A stretch of DNA of 64,000 bases, from assembly GCA_013398055.1 (NCBI GenBank), contig VZRS01006715.1, forward strand, positions 310,001-374,000, read 5' to 3'. A program made the position numbers and the translations under genes. This DNA is from Ifrita kowaldi. Taxonomy: Eukaryota > Chordata > Aves > Passeriformes > Cinclosomatidae. This document shows positions 1 through 11,783 of this stretch, piece after piece. Positions within the stretch are counted from its first letter, which is position 1. Every line of letters starts with the position of its first letter. The notes below the pieces were generated by a model. It saw only the letters and a list, made by a program, of their open reading frames with translations. It was not told the DNA's origin and did not search any database.

Positions 1-922
1 TGTCACAATTAGGAGAGATCTATTCCTCAAGTATTCAAATCGTTAAAATTGTATTTTAAATAATTTTTTTGGTGAATCTGTTACAGGCTGCCATTTAGTG
101 TGGGTACACTGCTGAGGTCTGATAATTAACAAGCCCCTGTCTGTTTTTTTTTGCATGGCTCTGATATCTGAAAATTAATAACAGCCAATCTTAATTTCCT
201 GTGTGAAGAAAATAAACCTCTCTTTCCAGTGGTATTCTGATTTTGAGCTTTAATCTACTGCAGAATATCTGAACTCTTTAAAATGAAGAAAGCTGAACAA
301 CATTAAGTCTAGATAGAATCTCTCTACACACGTGCCGTGATAATGGTAACATAACCAGTGGGAATATAACTTCACTGCCTGTGACTTTGTCACCGATATA
401 AAGATCTTCTGGACAAGGTATGTACATCAAGCCCAAGAATATATGACATTTCTCCACAGCTGCTAGAATCAGTTCATCAGATAATCTTTTTAAGGAAATT
501 CCAGCACTGTAATTTGCCTTTTTGCTTTTAAGCAACAATGTGATAATACAGAAACCACGTTCAATGATTCAGAATGATTTAGTTTGCAGGAAGCCCATTA
601 ATTTAACCATATTTTCCCATACTTTTCATCACCATGTCCTGTCATCTGGAAATAATAGAAACCTTAGCAGTAAATTCTGAAAGCTAAAAAAAACCATGCA
701 AGTACAGTTCACGTGGTATTTACTGGCATGCTAATGTTAGCTCTGCCTAACCAAAATTAGAGTTTCTTGGTTAACCTGGATTAGCTTTCTAGTGAAAAGG
801 ATACTGAACTGACAATAAAAAACAAATGTGTTGTAGTTCTATATTTATTTACATGGAAGGTGGCTATATGGAGCCTGAATGAAAAATATATGGAAAGCAA
901 GAATTTTCTTGTTGCTGAAAAA

Positions 923-967
923 TTGTTGTTGTTGTTGTTGTTGTTAATAATAATAATAATAAATAAT
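923..967. repeat. Compound microsatellite (TTG)n-(TAA)n
   Basis: About seven TTG units run directly into about seven TAA/AAT units, so one trinucleotide array changes into another at about 945. The sequence is directly visible. Such compound arrays are usually length-polymorphic. Confidence 0.95.
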
Positions 968-1652
968 ACTCTGTGAATGCAAAATAGGACTAAGAAAGAG
1001 AATGGGGATCATCATAATTCAAGTGCGGCTAACTTTTCAGTACTGCTCACTCTTAAAAATGCAGGTCAGAAAATGTTTTTTTAAAGAAATGTGATTACTT
1101 CACTCTTACTGTAAATTTATCTTTCCTGCATTCTGAAAGGAAAAATTTCCATAAATTTTTTGAATCTTTCACTTGTGTCACTAAATTGAGTCTCCCCGCA
1201 ACATTTCTCATTCAGAATATCAGCCTAAAATCTGGCAAGACTTTCTAGTCTAGACCCATAACAAAGCTCACATATTGGTTTCTGTAGCTCAGTTATAAGC
1301 AGTAAATATTTTTAGGCTTTGACCATGGGAATGTGTTTCAGATGGATTTAATGTTCTCTAAAGGCAATTACCTAAAAAAGTCTTTTTCATTTTTTCATTA
1401 AAGTGAAAAAAAATCTCTTCATGCAAGAGGTGAAAGAGAAGATGAAAAGGGTGTTTCCATTGTGCTAATTATGGCTTGTGATTTCTAGGAAATGTCATGA
1501 ATTAGAAAGTCTTTATACACTGGGCCAGTTCTGATGTTCTTTAGTTAATTGAAAGGTAAGTACCTCCTTGCATCCCCCAGTAAATGTCTCTAGGTAAATA
1601 TATATGTATACACCCACACACAAATATATGTAGATTTTTGTCTATTTCTTTG

Positions 1653-1697
1653 AGGACAGACAGACAGGCAGGCAGGCAGACAGATACACACACACAG
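1653..1697. repeat. Compound microsatellite (GACA)n-(GGCA)n-(CA)n
   Basis: Tetranucleotide units GACA change to GGCA and back to GACA, followed by a short CA dinucleotide run ending near 1697. A 93-codon plus-strand frame crosses it, but that follows from the repeat and does not indicate a gene. Confidence 0.9.
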
Positions 1698-4469
1698 GTT
1701 ATGTGTGTGACAGTGTCAGACCGGGCGATAGCTCTGTTTGGGATAGACTATGAAAGAGAGGAGAGTTTAGGACATCTCGGAGGCTGCAGTGCCCTCCCTA
1801 CTTACATGAACCTTAATGGTCAAATGGCTCACAGACATGAATTATTAATATACACTAGATATTGATTATTTTAGATCAGTCACAAAGTAGTTGCACCACA
1901 AACTTGATCACTGCTTTACTTTGAAGTAAAAGAACTTTGCATTCCTCTTCAAATTTCTTACCAAATCCCTGCAGTGTATGTAGCAAACAATGATAAAGAA
2001 AATGCATAACAGAAATTCCCAAGATTACTTGTTTCTGTAATGTGTACTCAGTTCTCTCACACCTTCCTTTTCTGTTTTCCTAATTGTTATATATGCCTGT
2101 GAAGGTGATGTTGGTAGCAGAGTGGTCAGTGAATCTGACCTTAGTGTCGCTACTTTCATTAAGGAGTGTGCAACCACTCTGATCAAAACCCAATTCCTGT
2201 AATAGGGAATTTGCACTTAAACTATCTCTCCGTTTCCATGCCTGCTATCCTTAGACTGTTACAACTGGAACCTGAAACCTGTTATACTGCTGAATTTTAG
2301 GCACATGAATAATCTGTTTGAGAAGAGACTACTCAAATTCAAAGTGATTTCCTAGATTTAGGTCCTACCCAAAACAATACGGAAGAATTGATAAAGCTGT
2401 GAAGATGAAGAGAGGGTTTTTGCCTCAGGACTGTAAGTTCAGCACCTTAATCAATAAGCCCTTGAAAGCTGAAAAGTGAATAAAGATGAGGAATAAAAAA
2501 TTTTATTTTCTTCTCTATTACTGCTTGAATAATACTCTCTACTAAAGAAGTTTATGGCCCATGAATACATTTATGCTGATCAGAACACCTAGCATGAAGG
2601 ACAAGTATATATATATTTTTATATAATTCAAGAAACTGAACACAACAGAATAAATTGTTTTCAGAGATATTATATTTATATTATGGAACTGGAAGACAAT
2701 GTCAAATCAGAAACATACAGTGATGATTTTTTTAGTTTTATTTGTTTTATTTGCATAATCAATGAAAGAAAGACATGAAAACACTATGCAAATGTCTGCT
2801 ACAAATTATCTTGGGTTTTACAAAATAACTTTCTCAAATATTACAACATATATTTTTCCAGAAGGAAAAAGTAATTTATCATAATTGTTAGTGAATTCTT
2901 TACTCATTTACATTTCACTCTTTTGCTCTCCTCATGAATAGTGGAAAACTGAACTAAAATGCACAAAATATTTGAAACCCAATTCAAAGATGTAGGATGA
3001 AAATGAAAATACGCAGATGCAGAATTGCAACCTACTCTTTGATTCCTTTGACACTCTATTTAGGGACACACTTTCATTTTAAAAAGGCAGTCTAATAAGA
3101 ATTCTAGAGAACAAAGTCAACTGAAATCAGAGACAACTGATAAAATCTAATTAAAATGTAATTATCATCCATTATTTTTAAGAACTTTGATGCAAAATGA
3201 GAATCTGATCAGACACATTTCTCTAAAAATGAGAGGAACAAATAAATTTTCTAAAAAGATAGCAATTTATGACATGTAAAGAATGTTGTTTATATTAGTT
3301 TGAAAAAATCTGGTTTGAAAGGAAAAGAAAATGCTAACTTCTTGATTTACATGTGCCAAATATTTAGATTGCATACATATCTTTGTTTCCTGTTCAGCAA
3401 CAGAAACTTAGTTAAAGAATTCCTTTTAATCCTGACAGTCCTAGTGTGTCAACAGAAAGAACCAGTCTCTGAGATACTGGGATCATAGGATTATGTTCAT
3501 CTTGAGAACTAATTATCAGGACTTTGAGCTGGAGGTACAGAAGCAGGCGCTGTGTTGTGCTTGTTGCTCCATGTGCTTGTAAGATCAGCAGTTGTATTCC
3601 TGGGCAGTTCTCAGCAGATAGAATTCCCTTCTTTTTTTTATGAAGGACATCCCTAGTGACTCTAAACAGCCAAAAAAATCTGAAAAGACACTTCCCTATG
3701 TAGAATGCAAAAAAGTAGACAAGTTCAGTAACTTACAGTAAAAATGGAAAACACATACTCCCAAGAGACTCTGAAGTGAGAATGCCACATGCAAGACCAT
3801 CATCATACACAGAACAAACTGAATTTCCTTATAGGAATTCTTTTAAAATAAATTCTTGTAAATTATCATATAAGAATTTTCTCTTACATGTGCATTAATC
3901 TGCCTGGAAAATATCTCAGTCCTGATGCACAAAAATTTAGTGTCAGACAAACTTCTGATCAACTTCTGATCAAATCTTGGGAAATAGCAAAGAGTCTGGC
4001 AAAGAGTAAGTAGGAAATTGTTAAACAAAAAAAAGTATGAATTAATTTCACTCATTTTAAACAGTATTCATCTGGTAGCACATACGATAATTTTATTGAA
4101 GACAATAGATAAAACGATGACACGCTGGTATGCGTGATTTGTATCTACACCACTGAAGAAATCCTCCTTCGGAACAGTGAGTGTCCTACAGTGAGCACTG
4201 TCATCAAAACCAATAGCTTAGATGTCTGAGGATATGCAGATTGCAGGAAACCAGATGTTTCTGGATTTTACTCGTCCGATGTTCCCAGAAAGTGAAGACA
4301 TAAGCATATGATTATCTACGTTCCAGATAAAATAGCAATTCCATGCTTTATACATAGTTTCATCTTAAATTCCTCCTCAAACATTGGTTCAGAATACTTG
4401 TCTGAGCATACGTCCTCATACCGACATTTTTCTGTGAGCCTTTACTCTGGATTGTTCATGATCCCAAAT

Positions 4470-4734
4470 AACAGGTAGCAGGACAAGAGGAAAGGGCCTC
4501 GGGTTTCTCCAGGGGAAATTTAGATGGAAAATTAGGAATAATTTCTTCCCTGAAACTGTAGTCAAACACACGAACTGACTGCCCAGGGAAGTGGTGGAAT
4601 CACCATCTTTGGAGGTGTTTAAAAGACAGGTAGTTGTGACACTTAGGGACATGGTTTAGTGATAGACTTGGCAGCGTTGCGTTAACAGTTGGACTCAAAG
4701 ATTTTAAAGATCTCCAACCTTAATGATTTTGTGA
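4470..4734 (+). mobile_element. CR1 LINE fragment, 5'-truncated
   Basis: This is the 3' part of a CR1 non-LTR retrotransposon. The order of motifs matches CR1 3' ends: an AGGACAAGAGG-like stretch, a region corresponding to the C-terminus of ORF2 (in the plus-strand sense frame a reading like FFPETVVKH, then PREVVESPSLEVFK after in-frame decay), and a 3' UTR with GGACATGGTTTAGTG and a TCTCCAACCTTAATGATTTTGTGA-type tail ending near 4734. The tail is related to that of the fragment near 50.4 kb but differs from that of the copy at 5.9 kb, which suggests a different CR1 subfamily. It is dead: 5'-truncated and broken by stops. Confidence 0.88.
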
Positions 4735-5866
4735 GATCAAACTGCAAGCTCCTTTCCTCCAGAACTGTCATATATTTTCTTCCACAAGCAGGAGAACAAG
4801 AGACATTGTTCTCACTGGAAACTTTGTATTTGAGAGATTTTCTAAATGACAAGCTGGAGCTACTGGTAAGCTACAGCCAGACGTAAACTTAGATACTGAT
4901 TGCTTTAAGTGATGGAATAAAATCTCTGTACATTAATCACGTGTCTATACCAGCATGTTGGGACTTAAACAAAATGTCCATAGCTGTACAAGCTGCTTAC
5001 TGACCTGCTCAAACTCACTCCATAGAATGAATCAAGTCATCTGTTTCTTAAGGCCGATAAAATTCCAACACACTTGAGTGTGCCTTAAGTACAGCCACCC
5101 AGAGGCAATACAGATAGCCAAAATATTCCTTCCAGTCAATTAAGGGATAGCTGCTTGAAAATCATGTTTTGTCTTGGAGGCAACAAAAGCTTAAGAGGAA
5201 ATGCAAGACCAAACCTTGAGAGTTGGTTGCTCTTCTCAGATTGAGTGTTTTGGAATATAGAGGGTTTCTGTAAAAAAAAAAAGCGCTGAGATTAGGGTGG
5301 TGCTGGGATATGTTTATGTGTCCAGGAGTAAAGGAAACAAGCTAACTGTGGCTGGACATAGAGTCATGACATTAATATGAAAATCTCAGATTATTTTTTA
5401 ATTAAAAAAACATATTACACGGCACTTAATTATACCTGATCGTGACAGTTTTCTGAGGGAAACATCTGCAATGGATTGAAGAATACCTTATATCACTGGG
5501 CAGTGATTTTCAATGACCTTTGATCTATAAACTCAAAAATGTTTCCTGGGGAAGATGAAGGCCATTATTAGAAAGACAAGATTTATGGCATATAGTTATG
5601 GGAAATATTCTCTGCAATTAAGATTTCTTATGACTTTTAGTAGACGGAGTGTAGAAAATTGATCTATCACCAATCATGCATTTTCCTAGTGAATTAAAAA
5701 TGGTCCATAAAATATCCTCATAGCAATGCATATTTGCTTTGCATATGTTAGGAAGACTTGGTGAGGAAACCAAGCTGAAATAACTGGAGACCAAATACTG
5801 TCTTTTTAACAAGATGAAGATAAATATTCTGCTGTGTTCTGTGTATATATGTATGTATTTTGTCCA

Positions 5867-5868
<2 letters not shown>
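4735..5868. other. Single-copy non-coding spacer between two CR1 copies
   Basis: AT-rich spacer without recognised genes. It holds a 12-bp A run near 5271-5282 and short A/T tracts. The 110- and 72-codon minus-strand frames at its right end are produced by the (TA)n tract (runs of Tyr-Ile) and are not genes. Confidence 0.6.

Positions 5869-5869
<1 letters not shown>

Positions 5870-5904
<35 letters not shown>
5870..5904. repeat. (TA)n microsatellite
   Basis: About 17 uninterrupted AT/TA dinucleotides, preceded by a looser GTATATATGTATGTATT stretch from about 5841. It lies immediately 5' of the CR1 copy that begins near 5910, so the CR1 5' truncation point sits at the edge of the tract. Confidence 0.95.
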
Positions 5905-5908
<4 letters not shown>

Positions 5909-5909
5909 G

Positions 5910-6403
5910 CTGTCCTTCAATCCAGGAAGGACATTGAGGTGCTGGAGCAAGTCCAGAGAAGGGCAACAGAGCTGTGAAGGGTCTAGAGGGTAGGTCCTAT
6001 GAGGAGTGGATGAGGGAGCTGGGTGTGTTTAGCCTGGAGAAAAGGAAGCTCAGGTGTGACCTTATTGCTCTCTACAACTTCCTGACAGGAGGGTGTAACC
6101 AGGTGGGGGTCAGTCTCTCCTCCCAGGCAAACAGCAACAGGATGAGGGGACATAGTCACAAGCCACACCAGGGGAGGTTTAGGTTGGACATTAGGAGGAA
6201 TTTCTTCATAGAAGGGGTGATTAAACATTGGATTGGACTGCACAGGAAGGTGGTGGGGTCACCATCCCTGGAAGTGTTCAAGAAATGACTGGATGTGGCA
6301 CTCAGTGCCACGGTCTGGTTGACATGGTGATGTTCAGTCATAGCTTGGGATCAATGATCTCAAAGGTCTTTTCCAACTTAATTTATTCTGATTCTGTGAT
6401 TCT
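5910..6403 (+). mobile_element. CR1 LINE fragment with readable ORF2 C-terminus
   Basis: This is the best-preserved CR1 in the window: about 490 bp of the 3' end, on the plus strand, 5'-truncated. The sense frame 5974-6288 is open for 104 codons and reads as the C-terminal part of CR1 ORF2 (the endonuclease/reverse-transcriptase protein). I recognise blocks such as LGVFSLEKRKLR, CDLIALYNFLTGG, RFRLDIRRNFF and SPSLEVFKK. The frame then meets a TGA at 6286-6288 where the family normally continues. The catalytic domains lie upstream and are missing, so no active protein is possible. The 3' UTR has GGCACTCAGTGCCA and a terminus with GATTCTGTGATTCT, the short tandem repeat that ends CR1 elements. 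Confidence 0.95.
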
Positions 6404-7306
6404 ACAAAGGTTTACAATTTATGTAGGTAGCAGCCCCACAAGTGCTGAGATGACTGTATTATTATCAGAGGACCCTACATTGTCATTTGCAAAGTGATGA
6501 ATCTACAGATCTCCAGTATTGTTCTCAAGGGACAGTAGTTATGTTTTGCAGGCAGTTGCATTTTTTCTCTTTCCCCTAATTCTTCATTATTTTGGTTCTT
6601 GGACTATATGTATTATTAAACCATGCCTGACATTCAGCTGTACAGTCAAAGAGTGTTTTCAGCTGTAAAGTTTCTGGTGAAAGAACAGTGTTTCTTCTGC
6701 AGAGGCTCTGTGATGCTGTTGCAGCTCTCTGATACTCTTAGTCAAAAATAATTATCTCATGTTTGTTTTAGGGTCCTTTCAGTCTCAATCACCAGCATAT
6801 ATTTTTTTATTAAGCTGTTTAAACTAAATTTTTCCATTTTTGCCTGCACAATGTTTCAAAGTGTCACAGCTTCACTTTGTTACTTTCTGAAGTTGAATCC
6901 TACCAAGTAATAGCTTCATTTTTCTCTCTACTATCTGTAAAAATTGTATAGTTCTGCAGACATTAGTAGCTTGGGGCAGCTTGTGTTCCAGGATTCCTAC
7001 AATATCTGCTTTCTTGGTTAACCAAGTCATTGAGATGTGCAGCTGATTATAGGTTTTAGCCCCCAACAGAATCTGCCTACTCTTCATATCACCAGTAATT
7101 TCATTAGCTATATTGTTCAAACCTCTTATTATAAATGGACAAGTCTTTCACTCAGCTATCATTAACCCAGTGCTCCCCCAGAAAAGATATTTAAAGCTTT
7201 TCACCAGAGCTCAAGTGTCATTGCTATAGTTTTATAAATGCTATCCTTCACTTCTGTGTTTGTTTCTTTTCTTGCTGTCTTCCTAGAATAGATTCTCACC
7301 TTCACT

Positions 7307-7327
7307 NGAGGGGGAGGAGGGAGGGAG
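7307..7327 (+). other. Ambiguous base (N) next to a G-rich tract
   Basis: The only N in the window is at 7307. It is followed by G runs of 5, 2, 3 and 3 separated by single A residues (7310-7325). This is an imperfect G-quadruplex-like motif; such tracts are a common cause of base-calling or assembly ambiguity. Confidence 0.9.
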
Positions 7328-8859
7328 CGAGCAAAGAGCATCTGGTTTGGGAGAATCTCGGTGGGGCTCCTAATTGGGGGCACTGTATTTTTACTGTCAG
7401 AACGAAAAAAACAAAATCAGCTATGGGCCTTCTAATTAGCTAAGAATTTTTACACTGACTATTAGGAAAAGATAACTTTGTGAAGATATTGATTCCCCTC
7501 CTACTGTCATTGAATATGGCCAATATACTAACTCAGAGACTAATCAACTTCCTTTTTAACACTCAATAAAATTTTGTTTTTAACTGATGCTAGAAATGCT
7601 TTAATTTCTGATATATACACATTTGTAGATTTTGTTTTTACCTTTTTTAAATAAAGGTGTAACCAGACCATTTCTTTCCAGTTGTAGGAAACTACAATTT
7701 TTCATTATTGTTTTCTATAAAGAGGTTTTCACAGATAAGATGAATCTTGATTGTCTACTTTGTTACAATAAACACAATTATGCTATATCCCAGATGGCTC
7801 AAGATCCAGGTAAATAAAGGCTTAGGATTCCATTAAATAAAATAATATTACATGCTTTTAAAAATATTTTTAACTGCGGTCCTTTTTTGATACTAAAAAA
7901 AATGTGGGCTCTTTACCTTGTTTTCCTACCCAGGGAACATAACTTCTTGTCTCCTACTATTCTGGACAATTGTCTCTAATTATTCTGCAAAGCACTTACA
8001 GAAGAACTTGTGAAAACTGCTAATGCATTGCACTGCAGGATTTTATAACTATTTTTATAATGATTTTGTGATCTGTTGAGTTACTTTTGCGTTCTCCTAC
8101 CTGAAACCATTTTACAGAAAGGTAATTTTGAAAAGATTTCCAAATTTTTAAAGGCACTAGATGTATGTAAAGTTGTAAGAGCACCATCAATGCTCTCTCA
8201 TTTGTATTTTTGGTAATACTGTGTTTTTTACATGCTTCAGTCTTCCTTCAGACTGAATTTTATTTAAGATGTGATTTTCATTGACTGGGTTTTTTTAACT
8301 GTCATAATAGCTTTAATATCACATAGAAACCATATAAGTTAACATGGAAAAAATATTTTCTTTCATCACTTTACATTTTCCTAAAACTTTCTTGAAAGAA
8401 AAGAAAGTGCCATTTCACCTCCCTAGCTTCACATGCAGTTTTCCATTGTAAGGTGGAATGTTCTGTTGAAGCAGAGCTCTGTAAGTGTAAAGTAGTAAGA
8501 GAACTGGTACCCTGGAAAACTAGTCTTTTTTCCCCGCCACAGGCTCACAGTACAAAATAGAACAGATTTTAGAGCTTGTTGGCAAAGGAATTTGTTACGT
8601 CATTTGATAGTATTTACCAAACCAACAGGCCTTTTCCATCAAATAAGACCACCTCTGCATGGGCACATGTTTATCAAATATTGATATAAAATTAATGAAC
8701 ATGCTTTCTTGACACACAGGCACCAGCTCATTAATCTTCAGGATACTAAAAAAATCTTTGTAAGGGAAAGGGATATTGCCTGTCCTGTATTTATATTGCC
8801 AGCTCTTTAGACCAGTGCCCTATCCAGCGAGAAATTCTGTTTGCAGGGACCTCTGTGTA

Positions 8860-8956
8860 ACATGAATGCAACCAATTGTAACTGATAATTATCACTGCTA
8901 CAATTGATCATTAGTACAGATTTTAATTGAAATAATGCCAATTCGCTATATACTAA
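8860..8956. promoter_or_regulatory. Candidate regulatory element, homeodomain-site rich
   Basis: Within about 95 bp there are many ATTA/TAAT/CAATTG-type cores: CCAATTGTAACTG, GATAATTATC (palindromic), CAATTGATCATTAG and TTTTAATTGAAATAATG. Clustering of homeodomain-like sites in non-repetitive DNA is typical of vertebrate conserved enhancers. AT-rich background gives such sites by chance, so this is inference only; conservation could not be tested. Confidence 0.25.
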
Positions 8957-9119
8957 GTTTATCTCTTAAAAAAGATACACGCATATATTTACAAAGAAGA
9001 ATGTTTTCTTTTTCATTCTTTTTGTGATTGCAATGAGGAAAATGGTTTTTAAAAGGGGATAACAACCAGCAAACATATGACACTGCATATAATATTTTAA
9101 ATTAATCACCTTGGCTAAT

Positions 9120-9350
9120 ATGAGAACGTCTTAAGTCTGTGTGTCATTCTGTCACGGACAAGATTGTTTTCTGCCTACAATCAATCTAGTTTTCCCAGAG
9201 CCAAGTCTGGGGACAATTCATGTGCATGCAACTCAGGCCATTACTCTTTCGCCCATCTTTTCTGAACTCTGATCGAGCTTTTATCTGGCAGCCACAAAGA
9301 GGAAACATTACAGGGATAATCACAAGAAAAAATGTGCCATCAGTCTAGTG
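9120..9350. promoter_or_regulatory. Candidate conserved non-coding element
   Basis: A stretch of balanced base composition in AT-rich surroundings, without repeats or microsatellites. It keeps CpG-containing words (GAACGTC, GTCACGGAC, TTTCGCCC, GATCGAGC) and has SOX-like ACAAG/ATTGTT and ACAATCAAT words and a TTATCTGGC GATA-like word. Retained CpGs and complex sequence hint at constraint. I know of no specific element with this sequence. Confidence 0.22.
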
Positions 9351-11783
9351 AGAATACTGGTAAGTACACGTGAATCTGAATCACACATAATACTTTCCTG
9401 CCATATTTTTAGTCAAGATGGGCAGAAATCTGAAATGAAAGGGAGGACTGAAGATCTAACATGGTCAGATTTAACGGGATAGCATTGGCAGAAAATGAGG
9501 TAAGAACTGACAATAAAATGAATATTTGATGCAGAAAAATTATTGAACAGACTACAAAGGCTTCATAAGTGCCATGGTCTTGCAAATATAACTCCATCAT
9601 TTTTTATGTACAGCAATAAAGATTTTGACAGCTAGACAGAGTCATTGCAAAATATGCTTTCAACCCTGAGGTAATTTATATTATTAAAGCATTGCCTCTG
9701 ATAGACATTTAAGAGGTACAATAGTAGTCACGCTTCATATGGTAATATATTGCATCATTGCTAGGATGTAATTGTAGAGAAACAACTTGAAGATAAAGAG
9801 CTTCAAACAAGGGAAGCTTTAAAGTGATTATGATTACATGTGTGTGTTATTAGCATGTTCAAAAAATGTAATTGATCTTCACCGTTGCCATATGTCCCAT
9901 TTCCCTATCTGTATACCAAAAACTGTTGATGTGTCTACTAAAACACTTACAAACCTATTATTACAGACAGCTGTTCATCTGTTTTCTGCTTTCAATTTAA
10001 TTTAATTTCAAATTTAGGGGGAAAAATGCACAGATTGCAGACTTCCCAGGAAAAGATGTGTTACCATTTTAATTAAGAGACGTAGCATAAGTACATAAAA
10101 TAGTATATTTAATTTACTGATAATATCAGTGTAGTTTTTAAGACAGAATGGGTCTATTTTGCTTTCTTTTTACTTATCCTGGGACTTAATAGAAAGGGGT
10201 CATGTAATGGGGGATCATTTGGTAGAAGGAATACGAAAGGGTCACTGAAGATCAATGAAATGAGAAAACTCAGGATTCAGTGAAAAAGAGGAGAGGCACA
10301 TAGTGGAGTAGGGCATCAGGGGAGTAGGGCAGAAGCCTGAGATCCTAATGAATGGCTGCTCTCCTGTGTTCAGACTGGAACATGGAACAGCCTCGTTTTC
10401 CCGGGGTTTTGCCTGCAGCAGGCAAAGTTGGCGAAAAGGTCCTAACACTGTGACCAGGGGATAAAGAGAAGCCCCTAAACAAAGGACATTTACATTTATT
10501 TAAGATGGCTTGCTTTTTCTTTTTTTTTATGTTTTGGTTGATTTTCAAAGAAAAAAGTTTGTTTTGTCTGGCAAATTAAAATAATCTCCATTATCCCATC
10601 ACCCCAATAGGACTGTGGACCACTCAAGAACCCAAACACTGTCTTTTTTTTCAGTTTTTTCTCTGTGTTCAACAAGAACAGGATCTTCAGCATGTAACAA
10701 AAAATAATCATTGAATTCAGTGTTCTCCCAGTCAGAGAACCAAATCCTTCTCAAAGCCTTTGTTTGCACAGCTATGCCTGGAGATAAGCAGTGTATCATG
10801 GTGCAGCATATGCCCTCACCAGAGACCTAGAGTGGTATCAACTTCTTTAACCAATTCAGCTGCTGGGAGTTATGGGAATTTAATGTCAGCTGGCAGATTA
10901 TAACTTTAATATCCTTTTATAACAGGGAGATGCATTGCTACTGCAACAAGCTGCATATCTAAAAAATACAGTCATTATCACATGAAGCTATTCCACTCAC
11001 ACCCACCCACAAATAGCATCATAAACAGTAAAAATAGTAAATACAGCATAATTACCATGTTTCTGCAGAAAACCTACTCACAAATGTCCTATGGGAAGAG
11101 AGTCTGGCATGCATCTTAGAATAATTTCGTTCCATTTCAGAAACAAGACTTAAAATGAAAGATTATCATATTCAAATTCAAAGAGATCAGAATACACAAA
11201 CCATCAAAGACTGTTCTATCACTAATATTTCATAAATGTATTGAATTATTTCTTAGATCTTTACCAGGGGATCATTCAAATTTATAAGCCCAGATTTTCA
11301 TGTAACACTGCCTGGATTAATTTCATATTTGAGGTTGTGTGCCAAAGTGTCCAGATTTGAACATTTTTTTATTATTATGCAATTACATAGCCTTTCTGAA
11401 ATATACCCCTTTAAACCTTGCACACATATTTGGAACTAAAATTTCATATATCAGTGTTTGATCCTGAATGGAAGAAAAGTAAATCCTGGGGTTTGCCCCT
11501 GAACTGGCTATATTTAGAAGAATCATCAATTGCTATACAAATAGAGGTTTGTTTCCATTGGGAACAATTATTGTTTACTAGTATATATGTTATTAACTAT
11601 TTCAAGACTTAGTGGGCCTTAAGAACTTGAACTACATAAATAAATTGACATCTAAAGTGTCTGTCCAGATTTCATTTCAAAAATAAAACACTTCTAACAG
11701 TTAGGATGAAGAAAACCAGAAATCTGTTATGCCATCAGTAAAATGAGGCACAGTACTAGACTGGACAATACCGTTTTGAGTAC

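Larger units (their letters stand above)
1..4469. other. AT-rich single-copy non-coding DNA
   Basis: I recognise no gene here. The stretch is AT-rich with frequent stops in all frames. It holds two compound microsatellites (about 923-967 and 1653-1696, listed separately) and a perfect 11-bp tandem duplication at 3950-3971. The longest minus-strand frame near the left edge (278-538, 86 codons) has no family signature I know, no convincing splice signals and no neighbour to suggest function, so I treat it as chance. Confidence 0.6.
6404..11783. other. AT-rich single-copy non-coding DNA
   Basis: No gene, RNA or recognised transposon seen. The interval contains one unresolved base (N at 7307) beside a G-rich run, two candidate regulatory stretches near 8.86-8.96 kb and 9.12-9.35 kb (listed separately), and a short direct repeat of GGAGTAGGGCA near 10.3 kb. 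All reading frames are under 90 codons and have no recognised similarity. Confidence 0.6.

Noticed and set aside
278..538. 86-codon minus-strand frame as an exon or retropseudogene
   Set aside because: Composition is plausible but I recognise no family, and there is no poly(A) tail, splice context or further homologous frame nearby.
5618..5966. Tyr-Ile-rich minus-strand frames
   Set aside because: Produced by the (TA)n microsatellite and adjoining antisense CR1 sequence.
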